From Lolium rigidum (taxonomy: Eukaryota > Streptophyta > Magnoliopsida > Poales > Poaceae): 64,000 bases of DNA. Shown one piece after another: positions 12,120 to 23,540 of this stretch. Positions within the stretch are counted from its first letter, which is position 1; the number at the start of each line of letters is the position of its first letter. A program made the position numbers and the translations under genes. The notes beneath the pieces are model-generated. The model ran no database searches. It was not told the origin of the DNA and saw only the letters and a list, made by a program, of their open reading frames with translations. The stretch is from the NCBI RefSeq assembly GCF_022539505.1, contig NC_061508.1, positions 60,184,033 through 60,248,032 on the forward strand. The letters run 5' to 3'.

Positions 12120-12152
12120 GGCGCGGCGTGCCGCCGCGCCTTTCTTTGCTAG
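12120..12152 (+). mobile_element. Helitron-type 3' terminus 2
   Basis: An 8-bp GC stem GGCGCGGC (12120-12127) pairs with GCCGCGCC (12133-12140) across a 5-nt loop. It is followed by TTTCTTTG and CTAG (12149-12152), then T. This fits the Helitron 3' end rule as at 7672 but with a different hairpin, so it is a different family. The element may include the minisatellite and the AT-rich region to the left; its 5' end is not resolved. Confidence 0.6.
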
Positions 12153-12206
12153 TATGAGATAATAGCAGGACAGATAAAGGCCCGGCCATCCTCTCTCTTT
12201 TCCCCC

Positions 12207-12210
<4 letters not shown>

Positions 12211-12239
<29 letters not shown>

Positions 12240-12240
12240 A
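12211..12240. repeat. (CT)n microsatellite
   Basis: About 14 uninterrupted CT units inside the pyrimidine-rich leader-like region. Confidence 0.95.
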
Positions 12241-14234
12241 CGCCGCCCGGCCGCCTCAATTGCACGCCGGAACAGCGCCTCCCGCCGCCACCTCCGGCCA
12301 CACGCTCCGGCCACCCGAGGCCGACCCCGGCTGCGCCGACGCCACCATCCGCCTCGCCTCGAGGCGCCGCACCCCGTCGTCATCTTCACCGGGCCCGGGG
12401 GCCATCGGAACGCCGGCACCCTCGACGGCTGAGCCCCGCGCCGCCGTCGTCACCATCACCGGCTGCCCCCATGGTGAGCCTCCTCCCCTTATCCCCTTTC
12501 TAATGTTTTTTTGTAGACCATCGGATCTAGATCCGGCGGATAGATTTAGATCCCTGACCCGAATCCCGGCAAGTTAGGACGCGCCACGCGTCGGCCTAGT
12601 CAGCACGCCCAGTCAGCATCCAGTCAAACCTTAGTCAAATTTAAATTCAAATGCCAGATTGGCGTCCCAACTTAGAAAATCGATATAAAATTAACCGTAA
12701 GTCCAAAAATTACAAACTTTATACCGTTGGAAAAAGCTATTAATCTGTAGAATCAAGCCATGCATAATACAGTACTAGTTATGTGATAACTTTTGCACCA
12801 TAATTCAAAACAGAGAATTCTACCTTTGCCACTATAAAAATTGTGTAAAATAATCCAGTGGTCCAAAATTTAGAAATTTGTAGTCTCTGGAATCCTTAGA
12901 ACATGTAGATCATCATGGAACCAGTGTTTACCAAAGTTGATACGTGCACAAACTTGCTTTTGCAAATATGGTCAAATCATTATTCTGACAATAATTCAAA
13001 TTCTATAAACTATTTTTGAATGATTCCAATTGCTATAGTCTTGTATTAACGTACCCTATACAGAGATGTTAGGTTTAGATTTCTACAAAACATAAAGGTT
13101 ATAGTACCTAATTTAAATTGGTGTCTATGCATTATTTAAGTTACTAATAATGTTGTAATTGAAATCTTAATAAAACAAATACAACCAGAGAACTTTACCA
13201 ACATTATAAATACCAGAGAACCGCATTTGCAACATCTTCACATCAACTAATTGTGTGAAGTTAAATCGTGCATATCATGCATGCATACATGTCTATGATT
13301 GTTCATCTTGAATATTATGTTTATTTTGCTTTTGTTTGATTGATTAGATTGTGAAGGAGATCAAGGCTACACTTGCAATTGTTGCGAGTGTGCTGGTTGC
13401 TTTGATCAAGGCAAGTGACATTTAAATCCTACCTATTTTATGTTATGCATTAGTGATTTTAAATTAGTATGCATGGTAGGGTTTTGTTTTTGAAAGTAAA
13501 ATATTATGCTATGCTAGCAAACCCAGTAGTGTGTAGCCACTCCTGAACCCACTGTTAGAAATGCTTAGTTTGCCTAGCAACATCAAATGCCAATGCTGTT
13601 TCATTGTTTGGTTGTAAGTGTTTGAAAATTGAAAATTAACAATCTCAATGAAACACCTGGGTGGAATGGTTGTATGGTGGGCGGCTACTCAGGACCACGT
13701 GCCCTAGTGGATTTAACCAGTGGACTTAAATGGGGGTTATCACCTGAGAGTTCGCAGATGTAGAGTGGTTGCTCTGGACCGCACACTTGGTGGATTTAAC
13801 CAGGGGATCGTGTGGGGGTTTACTACCTGTAAGGGGTTTTAAGCCTGTGAGTTTCACTTGTGGTTGGCCACCCAGGAACAAAGAGATTAACAAGTCGTTC
13901 ATGTTTAGATAGCTTCCAGTGCAGCCTTATGGTATTATGGGCTCTGTCAGGATTAATTAAGTTGTGAGGTTCAACTTGTTTGCTAGACATTCGGATGTGG
14001 CGACGGCCAATGGGAACGGGTCTAGCTGGTATTATTGAATTCTCCTTCTCAAAGATCTTGTCTCATTCTTCTCTCTGGGTAGAATGGGTCGTAAGGTGAA
14101 AGTGCACAACCTCTCGAGAGTTAAACCTAAGATCTTAGCTGTGTCCCCGGTTACGAACAATTTGAGCTCCTGGACAGGGATTGTACGGAAGAATCTCATC
14201 ACCTTTTCTGAATGTATTAAAATTGTGTAAACAA

Positions 14235-14350
14235 CTCTATAAAACTCATGATGGATGTAACCATGTGATTTCTTCTAAAACTCATGGTGGATGTAACCAT
14301 GTGAATTCTTTACCCTTGAAACTCATGGTGGATTTAACCATGAGGCTTTT
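14235..14350. repeat. Short repeat array in LTR remnant
   Basis: Three copies of a phrase close to AAACTCATGGTGGATGTAACC at about 14239, 14278 and 14318, spaced about 40 bp apart. Confidence 0.75.
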
Positions 14351-14859
14351 TATAATATCAATCAAAGTTTTCAAAATGTTTTATTTTAAATAAAATATAC
14401 GATAAAATTGGTTTTATGCAAATTAGCCCAAGACTCCACTTGCCAGATATCATGTAGTTAGTCTTTCAAAATTGCCACCAAATATGTGTCATTTGCCAGT
14501 ACATCATTGTACTGACCTCCATTCGTGGGGCTGCATATTCAAACGTGCAGGTTCATCTGAAGAAGATTACTAGGTTGGGTCTCGAGTCTGCATTCCAACA
14601 TGTCTGCCTGTGGCACATGAAGATGATGGAGGCTCCATGCTATTCTATTTCCGTTGTGTTAGACAATTTGAACTTTATTCGAATGCTAGTCATTTGGACT
14701 ATGCCAGTTGTATTTCCCTTTATTTGTCGTACCGGATCATTACGTTGTAATGTTGATACTATTGCTATGTTTACTACATTTTGAAATGTGTGTGCTATCA
14801 GTGATCCCGCAGATATCACTATACACAGGTGTTCTACCTTTGTTAAAAGGTAGGGCGCT

Positions 14860-15060
14860 ACACCAACCACCCCGGCGGCCAGGAACAGCGAGCAACCCCC
14901 CATGGACCACCCCTCCATGAGCATGAACAGAGGCAGAAGCAAGATGAGCAGGCCCTCCATCGGCATGCCAAACCAGAGGATGACACGGCGAACGAACCAT
15001 CCCAGAAAAATCCAAGCTAAGAAGAAGAGGAGAAATTCAATAGCAGAAAAAGAAAGAAAG
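14860..15060 (-). pseudogene. Possible gene fragment with hydrophobic segment
   Basis: On the minus strand an uninterrupted frame reads LAWIFLGWFVRRVILWFG then MPMEGLLILLLPLFMLMEG and SLFLAAGVVG, ending exactly at the LTR 3' end (14862). A possible splice acceptor (TTCTTCTTAG) precedes it and a possible donor (CTAGGTATCG) lies at about 15110. This could be a captured exon of a membrane protein cut by the LTR, or chance. I do not recognise the family. Confidence 0.25.
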
Positions 15061-15590
15061 GAAAGAGGCGGACGGAGGACAGAGGAAAACAGGGGTTAAG
15101 AACGATACCTAGGAAGAGGACACGCAGCGGAACACCGCTCCACCGCTAATGGCGTGGCCTCACAACATAACAACGGCAGGAACATATGTGTCCGGTCGAA
15201 CAGAGACAGAGACAGTGCGGACCCATAATAGCAGCATGAAAAAGGTTAGGCACACACGGAAGGAAGGAAAGAAATCAAGAAGGAGACAGAGGCAAACCCA
15301 AAAGGAAAAGCAGGACGTCCCCATACGTGTACACGAAATCAACCGGATGCACCAAACCACACGTGTGAGCAAACGGTCTAAGCAACAAAATTAACCAAAA
15401 ATCTCAGAAAAATCAGATCTGTTAAGGTTTAGTATAGTAGTTATTTAAAAAAATAAGGGGCCATACTAGGAAGAAACTAGCAGCATTGTGTTATTAATAG
15501 AGGTACTTCCGTACTTGTACGCACAATATCGAAAATGCAGTACGGAGACTTGAACTCGGTGTGTTGAGAGCTATCAGCAGCGCTGCTACC
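15061..15590. other. Intergenic sequence with a possible SINE-like remnant
   Basis: No gene. On the minus strand, 15540-15590 joined to 16484-16510 (with the LINE insert removed) carries GAGTTCAAGTCTC, similar to a Pol III B box, about 35 nt after GGTAGCAGCGC. This might be a tRNA-derived SINE. The similarity is weak. Confidence 0.3.
15577..15590. repeat. Target-site duplication, left copy
   Basis: GCAGCGCTGCTACC, identical to 16469-16482, flanks the LINE-derived insertion and directly precedes its T-run. Confidence 0.85.
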
Positions 15591-16468
15591 TTTTTTTTTT
15601 TTTGAACAAAAGAGGGGTCTCGAAGGACCCCAAACCAGCTGCGTTAAAATATCGTTGGTGGGTTTCTGACAGGACACTGAAAGAAAACAGAAATTACAGC
15701 CTGATCCTGGACTTTTACACAGAAGACCTCAGAAGAGCTACCAGAAAAGCAATCAAATCCCCGGTCTTCACCACCGCAGAAGAGCTTCCGTCGTCGGGCA
15801 CCTCGCCTCCGCCGGGGACAAACCACTTGGCAGACAACTAGGCGCTAGCTCCGGCCGAAACTCAGAGAAGGGCCTCCGCTCTGGAGGTTGTAAAGACAGC
15901 CATCTTGGCGTCTAGAAGAGTCGCCCTTGCGGCGAAAGATCGCGTCGGCAAGCTTGGCCTCCGCATGATGAGCTCGATGTCGCAGCAGGAACACGGACCA
16001 CCCGCAAGGAGTTGCAGGAAACAACGCACCGCCCCACCCCCTTCCCTCACCTCCACGGCCGGCCAGAGGGAGCGAAACCACGCCGTTGTACCAGACCTCA
16101 AAGCGGAACACAGAGAACTTTATTGGGGGAGCTGTGGAAGCAGCACAACCACCCGCCTCCGGCTTCTTCCACTGAAGCACCACGAGCAGCCACACCACCA
16201 CCACCCGCCACCGGATGCGGCTCGAAGACATCGGCAGCGAGGCTCCCGTAAGGCATCACGCCGGACGGCATAAAGCCAAACGCCACAGAGGGACAAAAAC
16301 AACCTACTCTAGCTACTTCTGTACAGGCAAAAGGGACCCTCACCCGAACTCAACACCGGCCGTCGCCGGAGAAGAGGGGGAGAGGGGCCTTCCGGCCCAA
16401 ATCTGGGAGAACCAGGCGAGGAGTACTGTTCACTGTCGAGAGCCCTGAAGGGGAAAAAAAGAGAGTCC
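15591..16468 (-). mobile_element. Short LINE-derived retroposon with intact target-site duplication
   Basis: 878 bp between two copies of GCAGCGCTGCTACC. It has a 13-base T-run at 15591-15603, so on the minus strand it ends in poly(A) after CCCCTCTTTTGTTC. The element is GC-rich and contains no complete RT. Its apparent ORFs (15845-16231, 16098-16343, 15905-16273) lack recognisable domains and overlap on both strands. It therefore looks like a non-autonomous element built from LINE 5' and 3' untranslated parts, or a deleted LINE. The near-perfect duplication and clean poly(A) suggest a fairly recent insertion mobilised in trans. Confidence 0.75.
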
Positions 16469-16483
16469 GCAGCGCTGCTACCT
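16469..16483. repeat. Target-site duplication, right copy
   Basis: GCAGCGCTGCTACCT matches the left copy at 15577 with at least 14 of 14 bases. Confidence 0.85.
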
Positions 16484-17024
16484 GGCTATCACTTGGTTCA
16501 CTAAAACACTTCAAGATACGTGCGAATATAGACAAATTCAAGAGTAATAGAAAATAAGAACAATTGACCACCTGCAGGCGTGGTGGATTCCTGTCTGTCG
16601 TGTCTCCTCGTGGGATTTTAAACCATTTCCTCTGAGCAAAACTAACAATCGATACGGGAATGTCTCATGTCGAGTCAATCTTAATCCACTCCGGCAAGCT
16701 TCTTAAACAAAACCACGCTTGAGTATGTTTTAACGAGCCACATAGGTCCTTGAAACAGTACGATGGCTCCCGTTTCTCCCGGTGCCTGTACCTCTGCGCA
16801 CTGCTACAGTGCTACTGGACCCAACGTATTTAAACCCCAGCAACTCTGTTTCAGCTAAACCACGAAACAAATCTAACCTCACCGACAACGCTACCCGCTG
16901 ACACGTTGGCCCACACGATTCCCGGGGTCCCACACGTCCGTCTCCACCTCGACTCGAGCTCAGATCCGCGGCGCACTACCCACTCCACTCCCCCCAAACT
17001 CCCGACCCGGCCACTCTCACCCCG
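16484..17024 (+). promoter_or_regulatory. Promoter and 5' leader of the GAUT-like gene
   Basis: A TATA-like TATTTAAA at 16827-16834 lies about 190 bp before the chosen ATG, followed by a C-rich leader without a long upstream ORF in good context. It fits a plant core promoter with a leader of roughly 150-165 nt. The start site is not proven. Confidence 0.5.
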
Positions 17025-19725
17025 ATGGCCGGCGGCCGCCCTTTCCGGCCGTCCGCGCCGCGCCGCGCCGCGTTCGCGGGCCTACTCACGCTCCTCCTCC
17101 TGGCGTCCCTCGCATTCCTCCTCTCCTCGCCCCCCGCCGCCTCCTCCCGCTCCCCGCTCTCCCCGCCGTCCCGCCTCGCCGCCATCCGCCGCCACGCCGC
17201 GGACCACGCCGCCGTGCTCGCCGCCTACGCCGCACACGCGCGCAAGCTCAAGGAGGCGTCCGCCGCGCAGTCGCTCTCCTTCTCCGCCCTCTCCTCCGAC
17301 CTCTCCGCGCTCTCCTCCCGCCTCGCCGCGCACCACACCCTGCCCGAGGACGCGCGCAGGCCCCTCGAGAAGGAGGCCCGCGACCGCATCAAGTTCGCCC
17401 GCCTCCTCGCCGCCGACTCCAAGGAAGGCTTCGACACGCAGGCCAAGATCCAGAAGCTCTCCGACACCGTCTTCGCCGTCGGCGAGCACCTCGCGCGCTC
17501 CCGCCGCGCCGGCCGCATGTCCTCCCGCATCGCCGCCGGCTCCACCCCCAAGTCCCTGCACTGCCTCGCCATGCGCCTCCTCGAGGCCCGCCTCGCCAGG
17601 CCCTCCGCCTTCGCCCACGACCCCGACCCGTCCCCCGCCTTCCACGACCCCGCCCTCTACCACTACGCCATCTTCTCCGACAACGTCCTCGCCGCCTCCG
17701 TCGTCATCACCTCCGCCACGCGCGCCGCCGCCGATCCCTCGCGCCACGTCTTCCACGTCGTCACCGCGCCCATGTACCTACCCGCCTTCCGCGTCTGGTT
17801 CGCGCGCCGCCCGCCGCCGCTCGGCGTGCACGTCCAGCTCATCGCCTACTCCGACTTCCCCTTCCTCAACGCCTCCTTCTCGCCGGTGCTCAGGCAGATT
17901 GAGACCGGCAAGCGGGACGTGGCATTGGTCGATTACCTCAGGTTCTACCTCCCGGACATGTTCCCGGCGCTGCGGCAGGGTGGTGCTCTTGGAAGACGAT
18001 GTGGTCGTTCAGAAGGATTTAGCGGGGCTTTGGCATGTCGACTTGGATGGCAAGGTGAATGGCGCCGTGGAGATGTGCTTCGGAGGGTTCAGGAGGTATA
18101 GGAAGTATCTCAACTTCACGCAGGACATTGTGCGGGAGCGCTTTAATCCCACTGCCTGCGCATGGGAGTATGGGGTCAATGTATTTGACCTCCAGGCATG
18201 GCGCCGGGATGGCTGCACCGAGTTGTTCCATCAGTACATGGACATGGTGAGTTGCAACAACCTTTTTTTTTGTTTAATATACTTGCAACAGCCATTATTT
18301 TCAGTTAATTGCTACGTTTGTTGTTCTAATGGATACTGTGCATGCCTTGTGGATGGTGGTGCATACTCATGTCTTCAGTTGTTACAATTTCACTAGCTTA
18401 GGTGCTAGCTCTACTCAAGTCTTCTTGTTACTCTCATTATGCTCATCATGTGATTTAGGCACCTTCGTTTAGCCTTCACTTTCTGAGTTGCCTTACTGTA
18501 TAGTAGACTTTTTAGTCCTAAACATTCCATATCATGTTAAACTGTTATGGACGGAAGAAATGTGGTCTCTTGGGAAGGATTCCATTTTTCTCATGTGGTA
18601 ATCGTACGTTGACAGCATACATAAGCATTTGGCAATTAAATAGACTGGCCGTTGCAATTGCGCCATGTGATCTTTTATAGCATAGAACTTGTTCTGAAAT
18701 TTCATGACACAAGTTTTCCTTAAATTAGTATATATTACTATATAAACAACAATAGCTTATAAGCTTACAACACTTGCTTACCTTCTGAGTTTGTATAGGT
18801 CCCCCGTAACATTCAATGGCTGTGCTCACATCTATATCCAACTAAAAAAATTAATGATGCGTTCTTACTTTAGTTCGAGATGTTTCAGATAACATTATAA
18901 CCGATCTATTTCTGGGAATATCTAAGCAATGCGCTTCAGTTCTTTTCTTTTCTGTCGCTAGCGAGAATACGTGAGCTTGCGAAGTTGAAAGTCAGAACGG
19001 TTATTGGTAGCTTTCTGTCTATAATGGTTGATCCGTTGATGTCTCTGTTTATTATATGTAGTGTGGCCTTGACTCTTGACTTTGTAACTGTCACATAGTT
19101 GAAACATAAAATGACAATATCGCCCAGAAAAGTTGTAAGTGAAACTTGAGTGGCATGCAATTAATTTTTTTATCGTTGAGCCCAACCTCTACAATAGCTA
19201 AGTTGGTAAATATCCTTGTGCAATTTATGCTTGTTGTTGTTCTGACAAATAAAAAACAGTTCTGCATTATCCTGCCCTATGTAACACATGTAAACAATTT
19301 TGCCAACAATGCTCCCCAACTTGCCCTATTTTTATCACAATAGCATACAAATCTTTGTGCTTTCCAAGACAATGTATATGTTTGAATATATGACCCAGTA
19401 TTATTATTTTGTTCTACCAAAATATGACCCGATATCCTTATGGCAGAACGAGGACGGAGAACTCTGGGATCCAACATCCGTTCTACCAGCTGGACTGATG
19501 GCATTCTATGGCAATACAAAGCCACTTGACAAGTCATGGCATGTAATGGGTCTTGGATATAATCCAAGCATCAGCCCTGAGGTGATCCGTGGTGCTGCAG
19601 TAATACATTTTAATGGGAATATGAAGCCGTGGCTTGACGTTGCTTTCAACCAGTACAAGGCTCTATGGACCAAGCATGTTGACACTGAAATGGAATTCCT
19701 GACACTATGTAACTTTGGTCTCTGA
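17025..19725 (+). CDS. GAUT-like galacturonosyltransferase (GT8), two exons, apparent frameshift
   Basis: Predicted Golgi type II membrane glycosyltransferase of the GAUT branch of family GT8, which transfers galacturonic acid (or a related sugar) in pectin or wall polysaccharide synthesis. Exons: 17025-18246 and 19447-19725, with a GT-AG intron. About 499 residues if the frame is corrected, near the lower end for GAUTs. Features: N-terminal transmembrane anchor (residues about 15-35), Ala/Ser/Arg-rich stem, SLHCLAMRLLEARLARP (about 185), FSDNVLAASVVITSA (about 215), LLEDDVVVQKDLAGLWHVDL (catalytic metal-binding DD, about 323), AWEYGVNVFDLQAWR, and in exon 2 WHVMGLGYNPSI, HFNGNMKPW and the terminus LTLCNFGL. 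The reading frame breaks at about 17976: an extra C between CTGCGG and AGGGTGGTG shifts the frame just before the DD motif. This is either a real null mutation or a sequence error. The first exon is very GC-rich, as is common in grasses. The subgroup is uncertain. Confidence 0.85.
18247..19446 (+). other. Intron of the GAUT-like gene (1200 bp)
   Basis: Donor ATG|GTGAGT at 18247 and acceptor TGGCAG|AACGAG ending 19446. Joining them in phase 0 gives HQYMDM-NEDGELWDP, the expected continuity in GAUT proteins. The intron is AT-rich and has no gene. Confidence 0.85.
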
Positions 19726-20488
19726 AGTAATTGAAGAAATGTTCTAATAATCAGGAAGCCACCAATATGTTGTTCGTTTTATTGGCAAAAGAGCCTACAC
19801 GAGTACTATATATATGGTATCTTTAGCGAAGTTATATACCGCTATGGTGGTAAAAAATGTTCTTGTAGATTTTATAGCTTGTTGATGGTAGTAGTTATTT
19901 TGTATCTATGTACTGTACTGTTGTGGAGTTGTGGTATAGTAGTAAATTATAGATGAGCTTTTGTGTACTATCTGTAGCAAACATATCTTTGATTGTATAT
20001 TTACTACAAGGAAGAAAAAAGTTGTACCCAGGTTGACATTTTATAGTTTTTAACTTTTTATGATTCATATTTTGGTTCACTAGTAATAAGTAATAACTCA
20101 TGATATCACTGGTTGTCTTTTGAGCATGATGTTGCAATGTTGGTGAAATGAATTGCATAGATGGCAACCAACTTCATCATAAATTCCTTCTAAAGTACAG
20201 CATGTAATTGCTGCTCCTACATTGGTTTTTCACCTGGTCATCTGCTATCTAGGATCCCAGGTATGCTAACTAATTCTTCCATACATGATAATGAATGGAT
20301 ATTTAACTTGGATATAATTGTAGCTGTCTAGGCATTTAGTGTGAGTCTGTCCTTTTTCTTCCACCTGATTGATTATCTTCTCCAGGAAAAAATTGAATAA
20401 TTTGTGATTATTGCCGGCATCAGTATGTAATCTTATATGTAAAGCAAATCTTATTATGTAATACCACATAATTTAGCTCCAAAGAAAA
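19726..20488. other. 3' flank of the GAUT-like gene
   Basis: AT-rich sequence containing the presumed 3' UTR. No clear polyadenylation site can be chosen (AATAAT at 19746 is a candidate). No further gene seen. Confidence 0.4.
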
Positions 20489-20840
20489 TGGAGAGGCGTA
20501 ATGTAAATGATACTTGGTATGATTTTCTCCTAATACAACATATCATGCATTCATTGTGCAGTTATCTCTTCTTTGCTTAGCCTGTTTTCTGTTGTTTTAC
20601 TAGATATAATAGTGACTTAGGTTATATTTACTCTCAGTATGGGATATTTCCTCACTTTCTCAATATGGGAGAGGTGTAATGCAGATGATACTTGTCATGT
20701 TTTTCTCTTAATACAACATATCATGCATCCACTGTGCAGTTATCTCTCTTTGGCTGAAGCATCTTTTCTGTTTTACTAGATATATCAGTAGCTTATGTTC
20801 TATTTACTCTCAGTATGAGATATTTCCTCACTTTCTTATA
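20489..20840. repeat. 178-bp tandem duplication
   Basis: Copy 1 starts GGAGAGGCGTAATG (about 20490) and copy 2 GGAGAGGTGTAATG (about 20668). Both run through AATACAACATATCATGCAT and TTTACTCTCAGTATG to ATATTTCCTCACTTTCT. About 85-90% identical, so not recent. Confidence 0.9.
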
Positions 20841-22199
20841 ATCCCATCCTGTTCTAAAAACTGTCAATCACTGATTCCTGCCATATTTTCTCTCATTTCA
20901 TGTGGAAGTATTCCATAAGAACCTTAGGATATGGATGATTTGCTCCATGGATGTCTAGAACATGTGAATCTTGGTCATTCAGGGTACATAGCTACATATC
21001 AGTGAAAGCGGAGAGCAGTGATTATTTTGACAATGAACAAACAGCAATGCAAATATTTGTTTATAGTTCCTGCCCTGATGATGCCGTGCTGGATTCTTTT
21101 TGTGGCAGTTTTATAGATAGTCTTGTTCACCATTCATCTGGCATTGTACCACGTTGTACGAACTGTGGTTGTATGTTGCTCTTACTATGATCTGTATTAG
21201 CTTTTTTAGTAGTTTTGTCAGCATTTTTGCACCAGTTTAGCTGCATGCTCAACCACCTACCTGCTGCATAATCTCGGCGCTTCTACTACTGGCTCCGGCA
21301 ACAGCATCCATTCGGACAATGAGAGTTGCTGGACGCTAAATACAACGGGGCATAATATTTTCTAATACCGGTTGAGGGTGTCATTTGTTGGATGATACTT
21401 AGCGAGATGCAATAATGCTTAGTTAAGCCTAGTAACCATAACTATGTAACTTGCTAGCTTTGTTCCAGCACGGGTAGAGTCCCATTTGTGCTTCACATGT
21501 GACATTGAAGAGCTTGGTAAAAAAAATTAAGTTCTTATTTCTGTAGATTTGTCGCCCTGGCACACTGTTTATCTTCTCTGATAAAGTCAAACAATCCAAT
21601 ATCACAGTTTTGGTGGTAGGCAAGTGTAGGCAGCTGGGGCGAAGACAATTGGTACTGAGCATATGTATGTAGAATGTGCAAAGGCATCTCGTTGTCTAGA
21701 TTTTGTTTCTCCACTTGTGGCTGGGGATTTGGTCAGAAGACTTGTAATCAGGGTACTAAACTACTAATAGGAGGAAAACAAGGAAGATGAGCTATATATC
21801 TGTGCTGTGTCTGACCAAGAACAATGTGAATATAATCATGAGATAGAGAAATGCAACACATGCACAGGACAACGTTTATGATTGTTCGACTGCTTTAGCT
21901 GTTACTCAGTACCATGCATTTCATGTTAATTTGATGCCTAAACCAAGGAAGATCTTATGAATGCAGCACAAAAGGAGTGATTACAGCATATTACACGTTG
22001 CTCTATTCTATTTCTATACAACTATAAGATTGCAACATTTGTACGATTAAAACGACTAGATAAGTAATGAGTCGAATTTACATGATGTTATTGCTATATA
22101 CGGTGGAGAGAACAAATGCAGAAAACTGGGGAAGCATCCCCGCCTGACCACACTCACACACCTCTCCCCCGGACTTGTCATCGCCTCTTAACACTTTCC
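20841..22199. other. Intergenic sequence, no gene supported
   Basis: A 79-codon frame at 20951-21190 and others are short and unrecognised. Composition is that of ordinary AT-rich intergenic DNA. Confidence 0.4.
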
Positions 22200-23540
22200 T
22201 CTTCACTGACTAGCTATGTCACTTGCATGTCTATTGTCTTCATACTCCATTGCAACCTCAGCTGTCGGAGCACCAACATGAGCAAAGCCCTTGTAAGCTG
22301 AAGACATGAGAAGGGATGCAAACCCTCTATCCACTTGCATGTCTATTGTCTTCATACTTCATCTTTGTAGCCACAATTGTCGGAGCACCAACATGAGCAA
22401 AGCCCTTGTAAGCCGAAGACAGGGGAAGGGGTGCCAGCCCTATTCCAGGAAACCCTAACCTTCCTTGTTGTGGCCTTTGCCAAAGATAAATATATGGCGT
22501 TAACGAAGGTGCACACCATAGATGGTCTAACTAGTATGTGTGTTAGGGGAAATAATCCTTGTCCTTACAAGTTACAACCACCACTGTAGAACCACAAACA
22601 CTAGCAACATTTCTCTAAGCCTATGCTACGGGGAAGAAGATGAGACCCTAACCCTTCTTTGTTGAGGCCTTAATGATGTAGACAACCGATGTTCTAATTA
22701 TTTATTATGTGCTACAAAGAAACAAAATAAAACACCATTCCGATGAACGTGAATACTCGTGGTTTCTTCGTCACCGCATACTAGCTATACCACTTGCATA
22801 GTTGCGTGTCTATTATCTTCATACTTCATCCTTGCAACCACCACTAGTGGAGCGCCAACATGAGCAACACCCCTATAAACCTAAGAGGCGGGGGAAGAGG
22901 TGTGGAACCACCATTCCGTTAAACCCTAACCTTACTCGTTGTGACGTTAACTTGAGACGAAGAGATACTCTAAAGATGGTATAATTATTGTGCATGTTAA
23001 GGGAAGTATTAACTGTCACTACAATCACCACAGTCGAACCACCAACACGAGCAACATCTCTCTAAGACTAGGATGTGTGCGAGAGAATGGAAATCCTACA
23101 TGTATGGATGTACCCTAACCCTCTCTATTGTGGCCTTCGCTGGAGATGTAGAGGGAGCATTAACAAATTCACACTCAACTTATGGTCAAATATTTATTGA
23201 GTGTACTAAAAGGAAACAAAACAATGCACCTTTATGGTGAAGGAGGATGCTCTCACTTTCCTCTTCCCACATACTAGCTATGCCACTCAAATGTCTATTA
23301 TCTTCGTACTTCATCATTGCAACCACCACTATTGGAGTTCCAACATGAGCAACGTCAAGCGTTCCTAGGAGATAGTAGAAGGGGTGAACCTTCCATCTTA
23401 GCAAAACCTAACCTTTCTTGTTGCATGTTGTGTCCTTCAGCAGAAATGAAGAGAACCTTAATGAGGGTACATTTCATATATGGTCTAATTATTGTGCATG
23501 TTAAAACATTTGTGGCTTTCAACGGAGATTAAGAGTGAGC
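22200..23540. repeat. Degenerate tandem array with about 490-570 bp period
   Basis: The phrase ACTAGCTATGNCACTTGCAT, followed by GTCTATTNTCTTCATACTTCAT, a CAACCACCACT block, GGAGCNCCAACATGAGCAA and later AAACCCTAACC(T/C)T, recurs near 22205, 22330 (short copy), 22780 and 23270. A further decayed CAAACCCTAACCCTAG echo lies near 25490. Units are strongly diverged with indels. There is no coding content. It resembles decayed satellite or transposon filler. Confidence 0.65.

Larger units (their letters stand above)
12153..14862 (+). mobile_element. Remnant of a long gypsy-type LTR (3' part)
   Basis: A GC-rich leader-like block (12240-12480) is followed by AT-rich filler with the phrase GTCCAAAAATTACAAACTTT. 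Then come blocks near 13650-14160 (CGTGCCCTAGTGGATTTAACC; AAGTGCACAACCTCTCGAGA) and a 3' end reading GTAGGGCGCTACA (ending 14862). The AAGTG(C/T)ACAACCTCTCG block and the overall layout resemble the LTR of the large element at 52894-59369 (compare 58575-58595), so I infer a related long-LTR family. No primer-binding site follows 14862, and the 5' end is missing or at about 12153. It is a solo or truncated LTR. Confidence 0.5.

Noticed and set aside
15540..16520. tRNA gene
   Set aside because: Only a B-box-like phrase is present; no cloverleaf could be drawn, so at most a SINE-like remnant.
17082..17756. Gly-rich 224-codon antisense frame
   Set aside because: Antisense of a very GC-rich coding exon; no domain.
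16906..18396. Long + strand frame with Pro/Ser/Arg-rich start
   Set aside because: The first two thirds are a shadow frame of the GAUT-like exon 1; only the part after about 17977 is the real coding frame after the frameshift.
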